From Elusimicrobiota bacterium (GTDB taxonomy: Bacteria; Elusimicrobiota; Elusimicrobia; UBA1565; UBA9628), in contig PLZD01000010.1 of NCBI GenBank assembly GCA_003151975.1, positions 62,001 to 126,000 of the forward strand: a DNA stretch of 64,000 nt. Reading direction: 5' to 3'. A program made the translations under genes and the position numbers. This document shows, piece after piece, positions 1 to 9,400 of this stretch. Every line of letters begins with the position of its first letter. Within the stretch, counting starts at the first letter, position 1. Below the pieces are notes generated by a model, which had not been told where the DNA came from, did not search any database, and worked only from the letters and a program-made list of their open reading frames with translations.

Positions 1-691
1 CGGATTCTGGATTCAGATCCTAGCCGACTTTTCGGCTTATACCGATATAGCGCGGGGCTCGGCACGGCTGCTGGGATTCAGGCTGGTCAGGAATTTCTAC
101 GCCCCCTACACGTCGCGCTCCATCTCGGAGTTTTGGCGACGGTGGCATGCGTCGCTTTCATCATGGATTCGGGATTATCTCTATATCCCCCTTGGCGGCT
201 CAAGAGTCGCTCCCGCCCGCCACATCTTCAATGTTCTCGTGACCTGGAGTCTGTGCGGCTTATGGCATGGCGCAGCCTGGAAATACGTCGCCTGGGGATT
301 TTTCCACGGGCTTCTTATACTGAGCGAGCATTTGGCGCCGCCAAGGAAGAGGCCGCTTGTCTGGGCGGTGATCAGCACCAACATCCTCGTCATCCTCGGA
401 TGGATCATTTTCCGCGCGCCATCTCTGGACCTGTTATTTTCTTATTTTTCTTTCGACGCGCTCGTCCTGTCCCTATCGGACTGGAAAGTCGCATACGCCA
501 TCATGACCATCTTCCTCTTCTATTCGTTGCCGTGGGGGCTTAAAATCGCCTGGAATCGCTACCAGGCCCTCACTCCGTTGACGCAAAGCGACCGCCGTGA
601 GCTTCGGGTAGTGTGGTATGTGACGGGCGTAGCCTTGATCGTCCTGTTTGGAAAAATTCACTCCAATGCCTTTATCTATTTTGAGTTTTAG
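1..691 (+). CDS. MBOAT-family membrane O-acyltransferase (AlgI-like), 3' part
   Basis: This gene enters the window already open (codon phase starts at base 2), leaving 229 C-terminal residues. Visible family signatures are DFSAYTDIARG, then FWRRWHASLSSWIRDYLYIPLGG, cited here as FWRRWH and YLYIPLGG, then LWHGAAW, whose His is the invariant MBOAT catalytic residue, followed by hydrophobic segments. AlgI/DltB-type MBOATs move acyl (often acetyl) groups across the inner membrane onto extracytoplasmic glycans. The next gene overlaps its 3' end and encodes an SGNH-type partner, the usual AlgI-AlgJ/AlgX arrangement, which supports a role in glycan O-acylation. The acceptor is unknown. The N-terminal half lies outside the window. 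Confidence 0.9.
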   Translation, partial: GFWIQILADFSAYTDIARGSARLLGFRLVRNFYAPYTSRSISEFWRRWHASLSSWIRDYLYIPLGGSRVAPARHIFNVLVTWSLCGLWHGAAWKYVAWGFFHGLLILSEHLAPPRKRPLVWAVISTNILVILGWIIFRAPSLDLLFSYFSFDALVLSLSDWKVAYAIMTIFLFYSLPWGLKIAWNRYQALTPLTQSDRRELRVVWYVTGVALIVLFGKIHSNAFIYFEF

Positions 692-1691
692 AAAGATCAT
701 CTCATTGGCCTACCTGGCCCTGGCGTTGGCCGGGGGTGCTCTCATCACGCTTGCCTTTTCACACCAGGCGCAAGCACGCTTTTTCCTCGTCAAACCGTAT
801 GATTTCGCTTCCGAGCTCGAGGCACGCCGCCCCGACTTGATACTGGTGGGAAACTCGTGGGTCTTTTCCAACATCGACAAAGCCTTGCTTGAAACCGAGT
901 TGAGCGTCCGGCTGGGGCGTCCTATTCGGGCTTTGTTCGCCACTGAGGGCGGCTCCACCGCCGCATGGTCCTACCTTGTGCTCAAGAACCAGATCGCGGC
1001 CAGCGGCGCAGCCGGCATTCCTGTCGGAATCTTCACCACTGGGACAAGCCTCACCAATCTCGACTGGGACTTCAACGCCCGCCAGCTGTGGTCGCTAGGC
1101 AAGCTGTTGTCCAACGACGAGGAGGCGTTCCTCGCGAAGCTGGATCGGCGCCATCGCCGCCCCCTAGTGTTGCTGAGACATATGCCCGATCGCTGGTTGA
1201 TCTGCAAATATCTGCTGCGTCGATGGGCCAACATCTGGTTGAATTGGCTCCCGGGACCTCCGGATGCCCAGGCTCTTCTTGAAAGCCGATTTAGGTTGTC
1301 TCCGACGCGGTCCTTCGACCTGCTGAAGGCGATTACAGATGAGCCGGAGCCGCGGGACCAACGCGCTTGTCTCCATCTGGCGGAATGCGTCGACAAAACT
1401 TTTCTGCCTGATATGATCCAGACGATGAAGCGCTTTCGACTCTTCGTGGTGGAGATACGTCAGCGACCGGGCACGCTGGACCCGCAGGCCATGTCGGCCT
1501 ATCGCCGGGACCTTTCGCGGTACCTGAGCGACAATGGCGTGGTCTATATTTCGCTGAGATCGCGGCGGGAACTCGGTGACACGGGTTTGTTCCATGACGA
1601 GAACCACTTGAACCAGCGGGGCCGAGCGATAAACACGCGCCTGGTGGCGGATGAGATCATCCGCCAAAAATTATTTTCTAACTCCTATTAG
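648..1691 (+). CDS. SGNH-hydrolase-like O-acyl transfer partner protein (AlgX/DHHW-like)
   Basis: This 347-residue protein has an N-terminal membrane or signal segment (about residues 16-36) and SGNH-type signatures. GNS at 68-70 supplies the nucleophile block and DENH at 317-320 the catalytic Asp/His. It overlaps the MBOAT gene by 44 bp (26 bp if the second Met at 666 is used), so the two are probably translationally coupled. Proteins of this kind work in the periplasm and finish acyl transfer begun by the MBOAT protein. The motifs and pairing are seen directly; the acetyl specificity and substrate are inference. The stop overlaps the convergent next gene by 4 bp. Confidence 0.75.
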   Translation: MEKFTPMPLSILSFRKIISLAYLALALAGGALITLAFSHQAQARFFLVKPYDFASELEARRPDLILVGNSWVFSNIDKALLETELSVRLGRPIRALFATEGGSTAAWSYLVLKNQIAASGAAGIPVGIFTTGTSLTNLDWDFNARQLWSLGKLLSNDEEAFLAKLDRRHRRPLVLLRHMPDRWLICKYLLRRWANIWLNWLPGPPDAQALLESRFRLSPTRSFDLLKAITDEPEPRDQRACLHLAECVDKTFLPDMIQTMKRFRLFVVEIRQRPGTLDPQAMSAYRRDLSRYLSDNGVVYISLRSRRELGDTGLFHDENHLNQRGRAINTRLVADEIIRQKLFSNSY

Positions 1692-3244
1692 AGCTTGTCG
1701 GGATACTTCGCTGGCGTGATCAGCGAGGTGGCGTAGACGGCGGCGTACTGCAGGCCGCGCAGGAAGCGGCCGGTGGGGGTCATCTTTCTAGACGGTATAT
1801 GCGAGGGGGCTTCGCCGGGGCGCATCGCGAGGTTGGCGGTGATGGCTTGGTCGGGGGAGATGATGATGTAGGGCTCGTGGTGGATCTTGCGCAGCTCCCA
1901 GCGCGAGTTGAGATAGCCGAAGTAATGGAATGAGACTGGGTTGGTTCCCTGACGGCCCGCCGCGATCCAGCGCTGCTCCACTTTTTTCGCGAAGGCGCGG
2001 ACCCGGCCGCTGCCGCCGTCAGCGGTGAGCGGTTCGATGTCGAAATCGCTCTTGGGCGTCGCCGCCCCGAGCGCGAAGCTGCCGATGAGGATGACGCCCG
2101 TGATGCGGTCCGGGGCGCCCTGGGGCTCTTCCTTTATAACGTCAAGCACGGTTTGCTTGAACTCCGCGAGGATGGCGTCGGCGATGCCCTTGTTTTGGAA
2201 CTCGTCGGTCTTGGCCATGACCGGCAGGCCGTCGAAGAAGGGCGCGATCTTATCAGGCGTCATTGTGGAAGCCTTGAGCATTTGGTCGCGGACGTTGGCG
2301 CGAAATTTTGAGGCCGCGCGGCGCTTGTTGTTGAAGAGCATGGCGCGGTCGACGAAGCCGTCGAAGGCGGCGATTTCTTTCTCAGTGATGCCGGGACCGT
2401 CGAAGAATTTCCTGAAAGTCGCGCGCGCCTCTCTTACGACCTCGGCGTCCTCGACGGGGCCAAATCCCGGGACGTAGAAGTAGCCGGTCTGGCCGAAGAT
2501 GCGCATCGTGGCGAAAAATTCGCGAGGGTGCGACACGATGGGCGGCACGCCCGAGTCGCGAAGCTTCTGCCAATAACCGAGGTAAGGGCCCCACTTGTTG
2601 CGGATGTTCGTGTAGACGTAGAACCAAATATTGCGAACCCAGAGGTCGCCGTAATGGAGGCGTTCCGGGATCGTCGGGCGCGGATCCTTCGCAGGCTTCT
2701 GCTCGGGAACGATGACGCCTGAGGCGAGGTTCTCTCTCTGCCACGGAGCGAGCTCGCCGCTCGCGGAGGTCTCGCCGTAAACGGGCGCGGCCGTATCGCT
2801 GGCCGAGGCCTTGATCGACGGGTCGATGAGCTTGGCGGCAAGCGCGCTGGACTGCTCGTCGCCGACTCTCCCGGCGTTTTCAGGTGAGAGCTGTGCGAGG
2901 ACTTGATTGGTTCCCGGGGTTACGGTCGGCGGCAGATTCTCAGCCTCGACCTGCGCTTTGGGCCCATCCACCGACGGGGCAACGGGGTTGATCTCGGCGG
3001 CTGGAAAAATCGTGGGAGTCTGGAGACTCTCTTGCGGGAGTTCGGTCGCGGTCTGGGCGCCCGGCGTCAACGGAACGGCGGCGTTGACGCTGAGAATCGG
3101 CGCCGGCGGGAGAGCTTTGGGCGCCGCGAGATTGAGGCCCGAGGGCGGACCGACGGGCGCGTCGCGCTCGATGGCTCCGGCAGGAAATGCCAGAGCAAGG
3201 CAGAGCGCGACCGCGATCCACGGCTGGCGCAAGACTGCTTTCAT
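1688..3244 (-). CDS. exported protein with a nucleotidyltransferase (GSx10DxD) motif
   Basis: This is a 518-residue protein. The chosen ATG at 3244 has a strong AGGAAGG Shine-Dalgarno four bases upstream and begins a classic signal peptide (MKAVLRQPW, a hydrophobic run, then AGA). An in-frame ATG at 3268 would only add eight residues ahead of the signal. Residues about 20-180 are Pro/Ala/Val-rich and look unstructured. Near residue 388 the sequence GSFALGAATPKSDFDIE matches the nucleotidyltransferase fold signature GS-x10-DxD (Asp about 400 and 402). Such enzymes need intracellular NTPs, so an exported one is odd: it may have lost catalysis or use another substrate. A function is not assigned. 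It is convergent with the SGNH gene. Confidence 0.7.
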   Translation of the reverse strand: MKAVLRQPWIAVALCLALAFPAGAIERDAPVGPPSGLNLAAPKALPPAPILSVNAAVPLTPGAQTATELPQESLQTPTIFPAAEINPVAPSVDGPKAQVEAENLPPTVTPGTNQVLAQLSPENAGRVGDEQSSALAAKLIDPSIKASASDTAAPVYGETSASGELAPWQRENLASGVIVPEQKPAKDPRPTIPERLHYGDLWVRNIWFYVYTNIRNKWGPYLGYWQKLRDSGVPPIVSHPREFFATMRIFGQTGYFYVPGFGPVEDAEVVREARATFRKFFDGPGITEKEIAAFDGFVDRAMLFNNKRRAASKFRANVRDQMLKASTMTPDKIAPFFDGLPVMAKTDEFQNKGIADAILAEFKQTVLDVIKEEPQGAPDRITGVILIGSFALGAATPKSDFDIEPLTADGGSGRVRAFAKKVEQRWIAAGRQGTNPVSFHYFGYLNSRWELRKIHHEPYIIISPDQAITANLAMRPGEAPSHIPSRKMTPTGRFLRGLQYAAVYATSLITPAKYPDKL

Positions 3245-3254
3245 TGTCCTTCCT

Positions 3255-3282
3255 ATTATAGAGGTCATACGGGACTTGTGAC
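3255..3282 (-). promoter_or_regulatory. possible sigma70 promoter of the exported nucleotidyltransferase-like gene
   Basis: On the minus strand GTCACA (3282-3277), a 16-bp spacer and a perfect TATAAT (3260-3255) stand just before the gene. If used, transcription would start near 3248 and the leader would be only about four bases, removing most of the Shine-Dalgarno noted for this gene. Either the promoter or the ribosome site is therefore coincidental, or the transcript is near-leaderless. Confidence 0.4.
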
Positions 3283-3336
3283 ATGGTCCTTAGACCCAAA
3301 CGGGACCCCTCCCAATAGGCCTAGGGGCGGCACCCC

Positions 3337-3376
3337 TAAAAAAGGGGAGCCCCCCGCGCCGTTTCAGGGGGCTCCC
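3337..3376 (-). terminator. Rho-independent terminator of the HEAT-like protein gene
   Basis: A perfect 10-bp inverted repeat, GGGAGCCCCC at 3345-3354 and GGGGGCTCCC at 3367-3376, encloses a 12-base loop. On the minus strand it is followed by a run of T (complement of the A-run at 3338-3343). It lies about 20 bp past the stop codon at 3398, in the correct orientation for that gene. Confidence 0.85.
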
Positions 3377-3397
3377 GGTTCTGCTCCGAAGTGCGGC

Positions 3398-4513
3398 TTA
3401 CTGCGGCTTGACTTCCGGCGTCTTCGGATCGCCGATCAGCCCGCGGACCTGCTCGAGGCCGCCGGTGAGCTCGGCTTTGAGGACTGGCTCCGTCTCCACC
3501 GTCAGACGGCCCGCCAAGAGCTCCTCGCCGCGCTTGGCGTCGAGGTACTTGCCGACGACCGCCTTCTTGACGGCCTCGGCGGCGCCCCGCCGCGTTTCGG
3601 GATCGCCTTTTGAAAGAGCGACCTCGATTGCCGGCAAAGCGCGCTTGACCAAGGAGGGCCGAGCGCGCATCAGCTTGATCCCGCGAGACAGCGCCGAGCC
3701 TTCGGCGGTCTGCATGAAGGTCCCGAACATGCCCGCGCTGATCCAGGGCATCATCTTGGGTTTGTCGATGAGGCCGACCGCCTCGAGCCTTTCAAGGCTG
3801 GGGCCGAAGGCCGCGGCGTCGCCGATGTTCTCCAGCGCGATCACGCAGGCCGAGATCACCTTGTAGTCGTCGGTCGACTTCATCAGCGCCGTGATGGGCT
3901 CGACGGCCTTGGCTCCGCCCGTCCGCCAAAGCAGATTGGGCAGCTCCGGGCCTTCGATCGCGCCTTGCTGGCCCATTTCCTGAATCTTCGCGTATATCGC
4001 GGCGCCGCCGACGGTGTGGGTGCCGGCGATCGCGCTCAGCACGGCCTTGCGCTCCTCGCTCGAGCCGGACTCAAGCGTCTTGATGGCGTAGTCGCGAGAG
4101 ACCGGTCCGCGCACCCGCGCGGCCAGAAAACCCGCCACGCGCGCCTTGAGCTCGTCGGGCGCCGAGGACTCGGCGCTGACCGACTCGACGATCTCGATGC
4201 CGGCCTGCGCCAGCTCGGATGCGGAAGCCTTCGAGAGCTGAGACTTGCCGTACTCGGGTCCCTCGAGCTCGTCGAGCAGGCTTCCCAGCGCGACCTGCTT
4301 GCCGATCTCGGTGCCGTCCTTCAGGCTCGGCAGGTAGGTTTCAACGACTTCATCGACCGTGACGGCCGTCGTCTCGTTCTGCACTGACTCCACGGTCTTG
4401 GTTTGCGGCTTCTCCTTTGACGGGTCCGGCTGTCTGTCCAGGTACCACTGCCCGACGCTGACGATGGCCAGCAGGGCGATGCAGCATCCGGCCACTATCT
4501 CCACTTTTCTCAT
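3398..4513 (-). CDS. membrane-anchored HEAT-like repeat protein of unknown function
   Basis: This is a 371-residue protein from the ATG at 4513, which has GGGAG eight bases upstream. An in-frame ATG at 4546 lacks such a site and would put extra residues before the membrane segment. After MRKVEIV comes one hydrophobic anchor (about residues 6-20), then a charged linker rich in Lys/Glu/Thr and a long alpha-helical region. The region has repeated Ala/Leu/Glu helical units of about 30-40 residues (for example around RKAVLSAIAG and KVISACVIALENIGDAA), as in HEAT or armadillo-like solenoids that bind other proteins. It probably faces the periplasm. It has its own terminator and is divergent from the methyltransferase. 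No specific partner can be named. Confidence 0.6.
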   Translation of the reverse strand: MRKVEIVAGCCIALLAIVSVGQWYLDRQPDPSKEKPQTKTVESVQNETTAVTVDEVVETYLPSLKDGTEIGKQVALGSLLDELEGPEYGKSQLSKASASELAQAGIEIVESVSAESSAPDELKARVAGFLAARVRGPVSRDYAIKTLESGSSEERKAVLSAIAGTHTVGGAAIYAKIQEMGQQGAIEGPELPNLLWRTGGAKAVEPITALMKSTDDYKVISACVIALENIGDAAAFGPSLERLEAVGLIDKPKMMPWISAGMFGTFMQTAEGSALSRGIKLMRARPSLVKRALPAIEVALSKGDPETRRGAAEAVKKAVVGKYLDAKRGEELLAGRLTVETEPVLKAELTGGLEQVRGLIGDPKTPEVKPQ

Positions 4514-4551
4514 GTTAGTTCTCCCGGCTAGCCTCTGCGTCCTCATCGGAC

Positions 4552-4563
4552 TTAGGCGCCTAA
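4552..4563. promoter_or_regulatory. perfect 12-bp palindrome TTAGGCGCCTAA between divergent genes
   Basis: This palindrome is centred in the 104-bp gap between the HEAT-like gene (-) and the methyltransferase gene (+). A TATACT box on the + strand at 4568-4573 starts four bases beyond it. The position would suit an operator for one or both genes, but short palindromes also arise by chance in GC-rich DNA. Confidence 0.3.
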
Positions 4564-4617
4564 TCGCTATACTCCGGAGCGCGTGCGGGACTTACATCGA
4601 AAGAGGTACGATACGCC

Positions 4618-5373
4618 ATGCCGCGGCAGACGAAGTGGACCAAATCATTTTTCCGCGAGGAGATTTTTCATCCCGGAGAGCCGGCCGCGATGCAGGCCGC
4701 GCCCGCGGAGGCGGTTTTCGTTCTGCGCGCTCTCGGCCTGCGCAAAGGAGGTAAGCTTCTCGACCTCTGCTGCGGCACCGGCCGTCACAGTTTTGAGTTC
4801 GCCCGTCGCGGAATGCTGGTCACGGGACTTGACGCGACCAAAGAGTACCTTTCCGAGGCGCGCGCGAGGCTGGGGCCAAGAGTCAATCCCGTTTTTCTCC
4901 TTGGAGACATGCGGCGCATGTCCTGCCAGGGCGAGTTCGACGCGGTGGTCAATCTCTGGACGAGCTTCGGTTATTTCGAGGACCCGGCCGACGATCTGCG
5001 CGTCTTGGAGGGCGTCCGGCGCGCGCTCAAGCCCGGCGGGAGGTTTCTGATCGATCTTGTCGACGCGGATTGGAATCGCCGCCATGCACACGCGACAAGC
5101 TGGTTTCGACGCTCCGACGGCACGCTCGTGCTCGAGGAGATTGCGATGCGCGAAGGCCGCGACCCCGGCCTGCGCAATGTGTGGACCGTCCTGACTGACG
5201 GCGAGAGGCCCCGCCGTGCCGCGTTCTTCGTGCGCAGCTACGACAAGGCGCGTCTCTGCGCGCTTCTGCGGCGGGCGGGGCTCGAACCGTCGAAGTTTTG
5301 GGGCGGCCTCGAAGGGGAGCCGCGCCGGCCGGACTCCCGCCGGCTTGTCGTCCTGGCGCGAAAACCGCGCTAG
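4618..5373 (+). CDS. class I SAM-dependent methyltransferase
   Basis: This is a 251-residue soluble protein. The SAM-binding motif I, LLDLCCGTGRHS, occupies about residues 47-58, followed by an acidic residue (GLDATKEYL) at the end of the next strand and a post-motif ALKPGGRFLIDL near 135. This is the standard class I (Rossmann) methyltransferase layout, of the Methyltransf_25/11 type. The N-terminal residues (KWTKSFFREEIFHP) resemble small-molecule methyltransferases seen in many phyla. An AGAGG precedes the ATG by about ten bases. Substrate unknown. It is convergent with, and overlaps by 4 bp, the next minus-strand gene. Confidence 0.8.
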   Translation: MPRQTKWTKSFFREEIFHPGEPAAMQAAPAEAVFVLRALGLRKGGKLLDLCCGTGRHSFEFARRGMLVTGLDATKEYLSEARARLGPRVNPVFLLGDMRRMSCQGEFDAVVNLWTSFGYFEDPADDLRVLEGVRRALKPGGRFLIDLVDADWNRRHAHATSWFRRSDGTLVLEEIAMREGRDPGLRNVWTVLTDGERPRRAAFFVRSYDKARLCALLRRAGLEPSKFWGGLEGEPRRPDSRRLVVLARKPR

Positions 5374-6398
5374 TAGCCCGAGGACCAGTCGGTAGGAGCG
5401 CTCTTCTGGTTTGAGGGGCTCGTGGGAGTCGGAGCTTGGCCGGGCCAGCGGTCGGGAGTTTTTGGCGCCGGGTGCAACGGTATGGGCTGGGCCGGGCTCA
5501 CGCCGATCGGCGATGGATTGGGCGGCGGCGGCTTGTCGGGAGTTCCGACGAAGATGCCGTGGTCGGCCGCGCCGGAGCCGGAGACCCCCGGAGCGGCGGC
5601 CGCGGGCGGCATTGCGGTCTGGAAGCGAACCGGGTCGGCCGCTCCATCGACCGTTTGCGCCGAGACGGCCGCTTGGCCGGGATAGCGGTCCGGAGTCTTC
5701 GGCGGCGGGTGAAGCGGGATGGGTGCTGGCTTCTTCTTTGGCGGCGCGGGTTTGGCGGCCTGGGTCGGCGGGGCGGCGGTAGAGAAACCGGGCTTTGCCG
5801 CCGCGGCTTGCGGCGCCGCAGAATCCCGAGTCTTTGCCGAGCCGCCCGCCGACCAAACATTATGGTCGGATTGCGGCCAGAGATTCATCAGGAACATCGT
5901 GGGCTGCTGCTCGGCCTCCTGCTCCTTGAAGCTTTTGACGTGGAGGTGCGGGCGCGCGTCTTGCACGGCCGTGCGCGGAGCCCCCGTGTTGTCCGCCCAC
6001 GGAGGCGGCGCGGGCAGCAGCTCGTTTGTGGCCGTCTGAGGGGGCGCCGCGGTCGGGCGCGGCGGCGCGGGCGGCGGAGCCAGGGTTTGGTCCTGCGCAG
6101 CGGGAGCCGGGAGCTCGTGCGCGACCATTTTAGTCGAATCGACGGCGAGGTCCGAGGATGCCGGCGCGGAGGACGGCATATCCAAAGCGGTATTGGTCAC
6201 GCGCGGCACCTCGTTGAAAGGACGGATCGCCGGTTCCTTGAAAAGCGAGCTCAGGGCTGGTGCTGCGGCTTTGTAGGCCAAGCCCGCCAGCGGCAAGCCG
6301 AGTATGGCCGCGGCGGCATAGGCGAGCTGCGCGCTGCGCTTGCGGCGCGCCGCGGCGGAAAGGGGCGAAACCGACTCGGGGAGGGAGGGCTGCGTCAT
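5370..6398 (-). CDS. proline-rich single-pass membrane protein with a duplicated motif
   Basis: This is a 342-residue protein. A basic stretch (ARRKRSAQ) is followed by one transmembrane helix at about residues 25-45, then a long Pro/Ala-rich region with low complexity. Two near-identical 20-residue blocks, beginning PIPLHPPPKTPDRYPGQ (about 226) and PIPLHPAPKTPDRWPGQ (about 305), stand out as a repeated module. The topology is a cytoplasmic N-terminus with a Pro-rich periplasmic arm, as in TonB-like or cell-wall-spanning linkers, but no known domain is recognised. A strong promoter lies directly upstream. That promoter shares its -10 block with that of the neighbouring SprA-like gene, suggesting common control. 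Function unknown. Confidence 0.6.
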   Translation of the reverse strand: MTQPSLPESVSPLSAAARRKRSAQLAYAAAAILGLPLAGLAYKAAAPALSSLFKEPAIRPFNEVPRVTNTALDMPSSAPASSDLAVDSTKMVAHELPAPAAQDQTLAPPPAPPRPTAAPPQTATNELLPAPPPWADNTGAPRTAVQDARPHLHVKSFKEQEAEQQPTMFLMNLWPQSDHNVWSAGGSAKTRDSAAPQAAAAKPGFSTAAPPTQAAKPAPPKKKPAPIPLHPPPKTPDRYPGQAAVSAQTVDGAADPVRFQTAMPPAAAAPGVSGSGAADHGIFVGTPDKPPPPNPSPIGVSPAQPIPLHPAPKTPDRWPGQAPTPTSPSNQKSAPTDWSSGY

Positions 6399-6415
6399 GG
6401 TGCCCCGCTCTCTCG

Positions 6416-6444
6416 AGTGTAACAGCCGAATGCGGTCATTTCAA
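6416..6444 (-). promoter_or_regulatory. sigma70-type promoter of the proline-rich protein gene
   Basis: On the minus strand TTGAAA (6444-6439), exactly 17 bp, then TACACT (6421-6416) preceded by TG in the extended position. The predicted start near 6409 leaves a leader of about 11 bases before the ATG at 6398. The -35 begins four bases after the stop of the SprA-like gene, so this gene can be transcribed independently of it. Confidence 0.7.
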
Positions 6445-6447
6445 GGG

Positions 6448-9400
6448 TTAGAATTGGAAGGTCAAAGTCGTCCCGAAGGAGTAGGAGATGAAATCCTCCT
6501 CGTGCAGGAATTTATGCCATTCGCGGGAGAGGGCGCCGTTGAGCGTCATGCGCAGGTTCTTGGCGATCTCGTAATCGGCGCTCGTGTTGAAACTGGCCAG
6601 CTTGAAGTTGTCGATCTGGGTCACCGGGGAGGAGCGCAGGGCCAGCGACATGGTCGTGGTCCAGATGATGCGGTTTGAGAACAAGATCGGCCGCGTGGTT
6701 CCGGGCAGCATGAGGCCGCGCGGCAGGGCCAGATCGCCGCGCACGAGCAGGCTTGGGGTGATCACGGTGAGGTTCTGAGTCTGGACGCCGGTGCCGAGCG
6801 CGGTCAGGTCGTGCGAGTAGTCCACCTTGGGCGTGAACCGAAACTTCTTGATGTCGAAGGTCGTCTGAACCGTCGAGTCCTGGTGCTGGGTCTTCTGGGT
6901 ATTCTGCGAGACGACGAGGTCCTCGGCGATGGATTGGCGCGCGTTGAAGCTGAAGAGGCTGTCGAAGCGCTTGACGATCATCGAGCGCAGGTCTCCGCCG
7001 ATGGTCTGATCGCGGTTTTCGGTCACGCCGACGTTGAGGACCTTGTGCTCCTGGAGCTTGAAGTTGAGCTGGGTGTTGCTCATCCAGCCCTCGGTGTACC
7101 AGAGCTGCTCGAGCTTGCTGATGCTCGCGATCATGTCGGGGACGGTTGTCGATGTCGTCTTTGATCCCGTTCCCGTGACGTTCTGGCGCTGGATGCTGAG
7201 GACGTAGTTGTTCGAGATGGAGATGGTCTTCAATGCGGCCAGCCGACCCCGGATGTCGTAGGAGTCCAGCGGCGACCAGCGCTGGGTCGTGTTGTAGGTG
7301 TCGCGAAGCGTCTGGCTCTGGAGCACGGACGCGGGCCCTTTGGGATGCAGGGGAGTCCTGATCCACAGCGCGCCGGTCGTGTCGAGCCGGTCCTCGACCT
7401 GATTCCAAACATCGCCGTCCTGGAGCTGGTAGCCCGAGACGATATTCATTGAATGAAAGAGCTTCGTCCGTTTCCAGATGTCCGCGATCGCGATCGGCAG
7501 AGAGACCGAGCCGTTGGCGTTGCGGTTGACGGTCTTGATGTCGCCGGGATTGAAGACATAGGTCGAGTTGAACACGATGAAGGTCGAGACGTTGAGGACG
7601 TTGCTTTCCTGGGTGTCGATCTTGTAGCTGACCTGCGGGTTCAGCCATGAAAACACGCGATAGTTCGAAGTAAATCCCACCGCCTCATGCAGCGACTTGT
7701 CGTAGGACGATGTGACCGGCACCCCGATATTCTCGGTGTAGTCGTCGCGATGCTCCCGGACCTTCGTCAGAGAATAGTCCGGATTGAGGGATGCGCCGGT
7801 CCACGGGATGAAGGAGAGCCTGCCCCCGAACGTCTGCGTGCGCTCGAACGTGTTGATGTTGCCGGGCTGTTCTTGCACGATCAGATTGTCGAAATTGACC
7901 TTGTAGGTCGAGTAGCTGTAATTGGCATCGACCGTCTTGGGCAGGAAGCGGCTCTTCACCGGGACGCCGTACTGCAAGGTCGAGCCGTAGGTGTTGCGGT
8001 CGTCCAGGCGCGTGAGCTCGTCATACGAGATCCGGTTGCGCGTGTAGTTTAGTCCGACGCGCGGCAGGGCCGCTTTATTGAGGCTTGCCGAGGCGCTGCC
8101 CGCCCACGTCGTTACTTCGCCGGACTGCAGGAGATTGGTGATGTTCGAAAGAGTGCCGACGTTGGCGGTGTTCGGCGTGACCGAAACGTTTCGCGACAGG
8201 TTGAAGGCCAACGGCATATAGGACAGGCGGGTGTAGTTGAGATATCCAGAGTCCGCGCGATTGTCCTGGTTCGAAACGACGGACGTCGGCGTCTGGAAGT
8301 TCCTGTCGGTCTGCCGGTACTTGTACCCAAACGTGGCCCAGCCGGGGACCTCGAAATCGGTCGCGAGCTTGGCCGCGTAGCCGTTGCGGGCGAGCGGCTG
8401 CGCCATGTGGATCTCATCGAGCCACACGATGCCCTGGGTCTGCGTGCCGGGCGCCGTTGGTCCGCCGACGATCCTGCGCACGCCCATGACCATCTCGGCG
8501 ATGCCGGAGAGGTTCGGAACGCCGGAGCTGATCACCACCGTGCCGGGCGTCGAGGCCTGCCAGGTATCTGCGACGGAATTGCCCCGCGAGTCGTTTTGAT
8601 AGACGCGGATTTTCTTCCAGCCTGTGAAGTTGATCGGGAAGTTGACCTCGAAGAAATTGCTGTCGTCGCCGACGCGCAAGAAAAAGTTGTGATCGGTCGT
8701 GTTGATGTGGTTGGTGTCGGCGTTTCCGTAGACCAGGAAATTGAAGAAGCGGTGCTGGCTGATATCGATGGGGTGCGAGAAGATCCGCTTGGTCGTCACC
8801 ACCGAGGGCTGGCCCGCGACGATGGTCATGCTCGCGAATGCCAGCTGCAGGGATTGCTCCGAGATATTGGTCGTGTTGCTCTGCTGTTGGACGTTGGCCA
8901 CGCTGCCGTAGAGATCGTTGAAGACCGACTGCGCGTCCCCGCCGGCGTTGAAAATGGGCGTATAGTTGGGGTTGTCGACGTTGTTGACCGGGGTCACTAC
9001 CATGTTCTCTGGGCCGACGGGCGTGGTCCCGCGGGAGGGATCGGTGGGCTGCCCTGGCAGCCACGTGGATCCCACGACGGCGATGCGAGCGAAGTTGATG
9101 GCGCTCGAGGCGACGCCGGCCCCGGCGCGCTGGATGGTGACGCGGATGTTGTGGATGTTGGTCCAGTTCGAGATCGTCGCCGAGGTGATGTTGAGCGGGA
9201 TGTCGAGCGTGGTCCAAGTGTTGATGTTGCCGCCGAAGTCGATGTTCTGATGGCACTGGTTGCCGCCCGTCTCGGGCAGACAGCTTTGGTCTACGCCGCT
9301 GACGACGGTGCCCAGGTACCCGAAGTCTCCGCCCGTGAAGTCCTGCGGATCGAGCCTACCGTTGCCGTTGAGGTCCTCGGTGTCGAGTTTGCCGTTGCCC

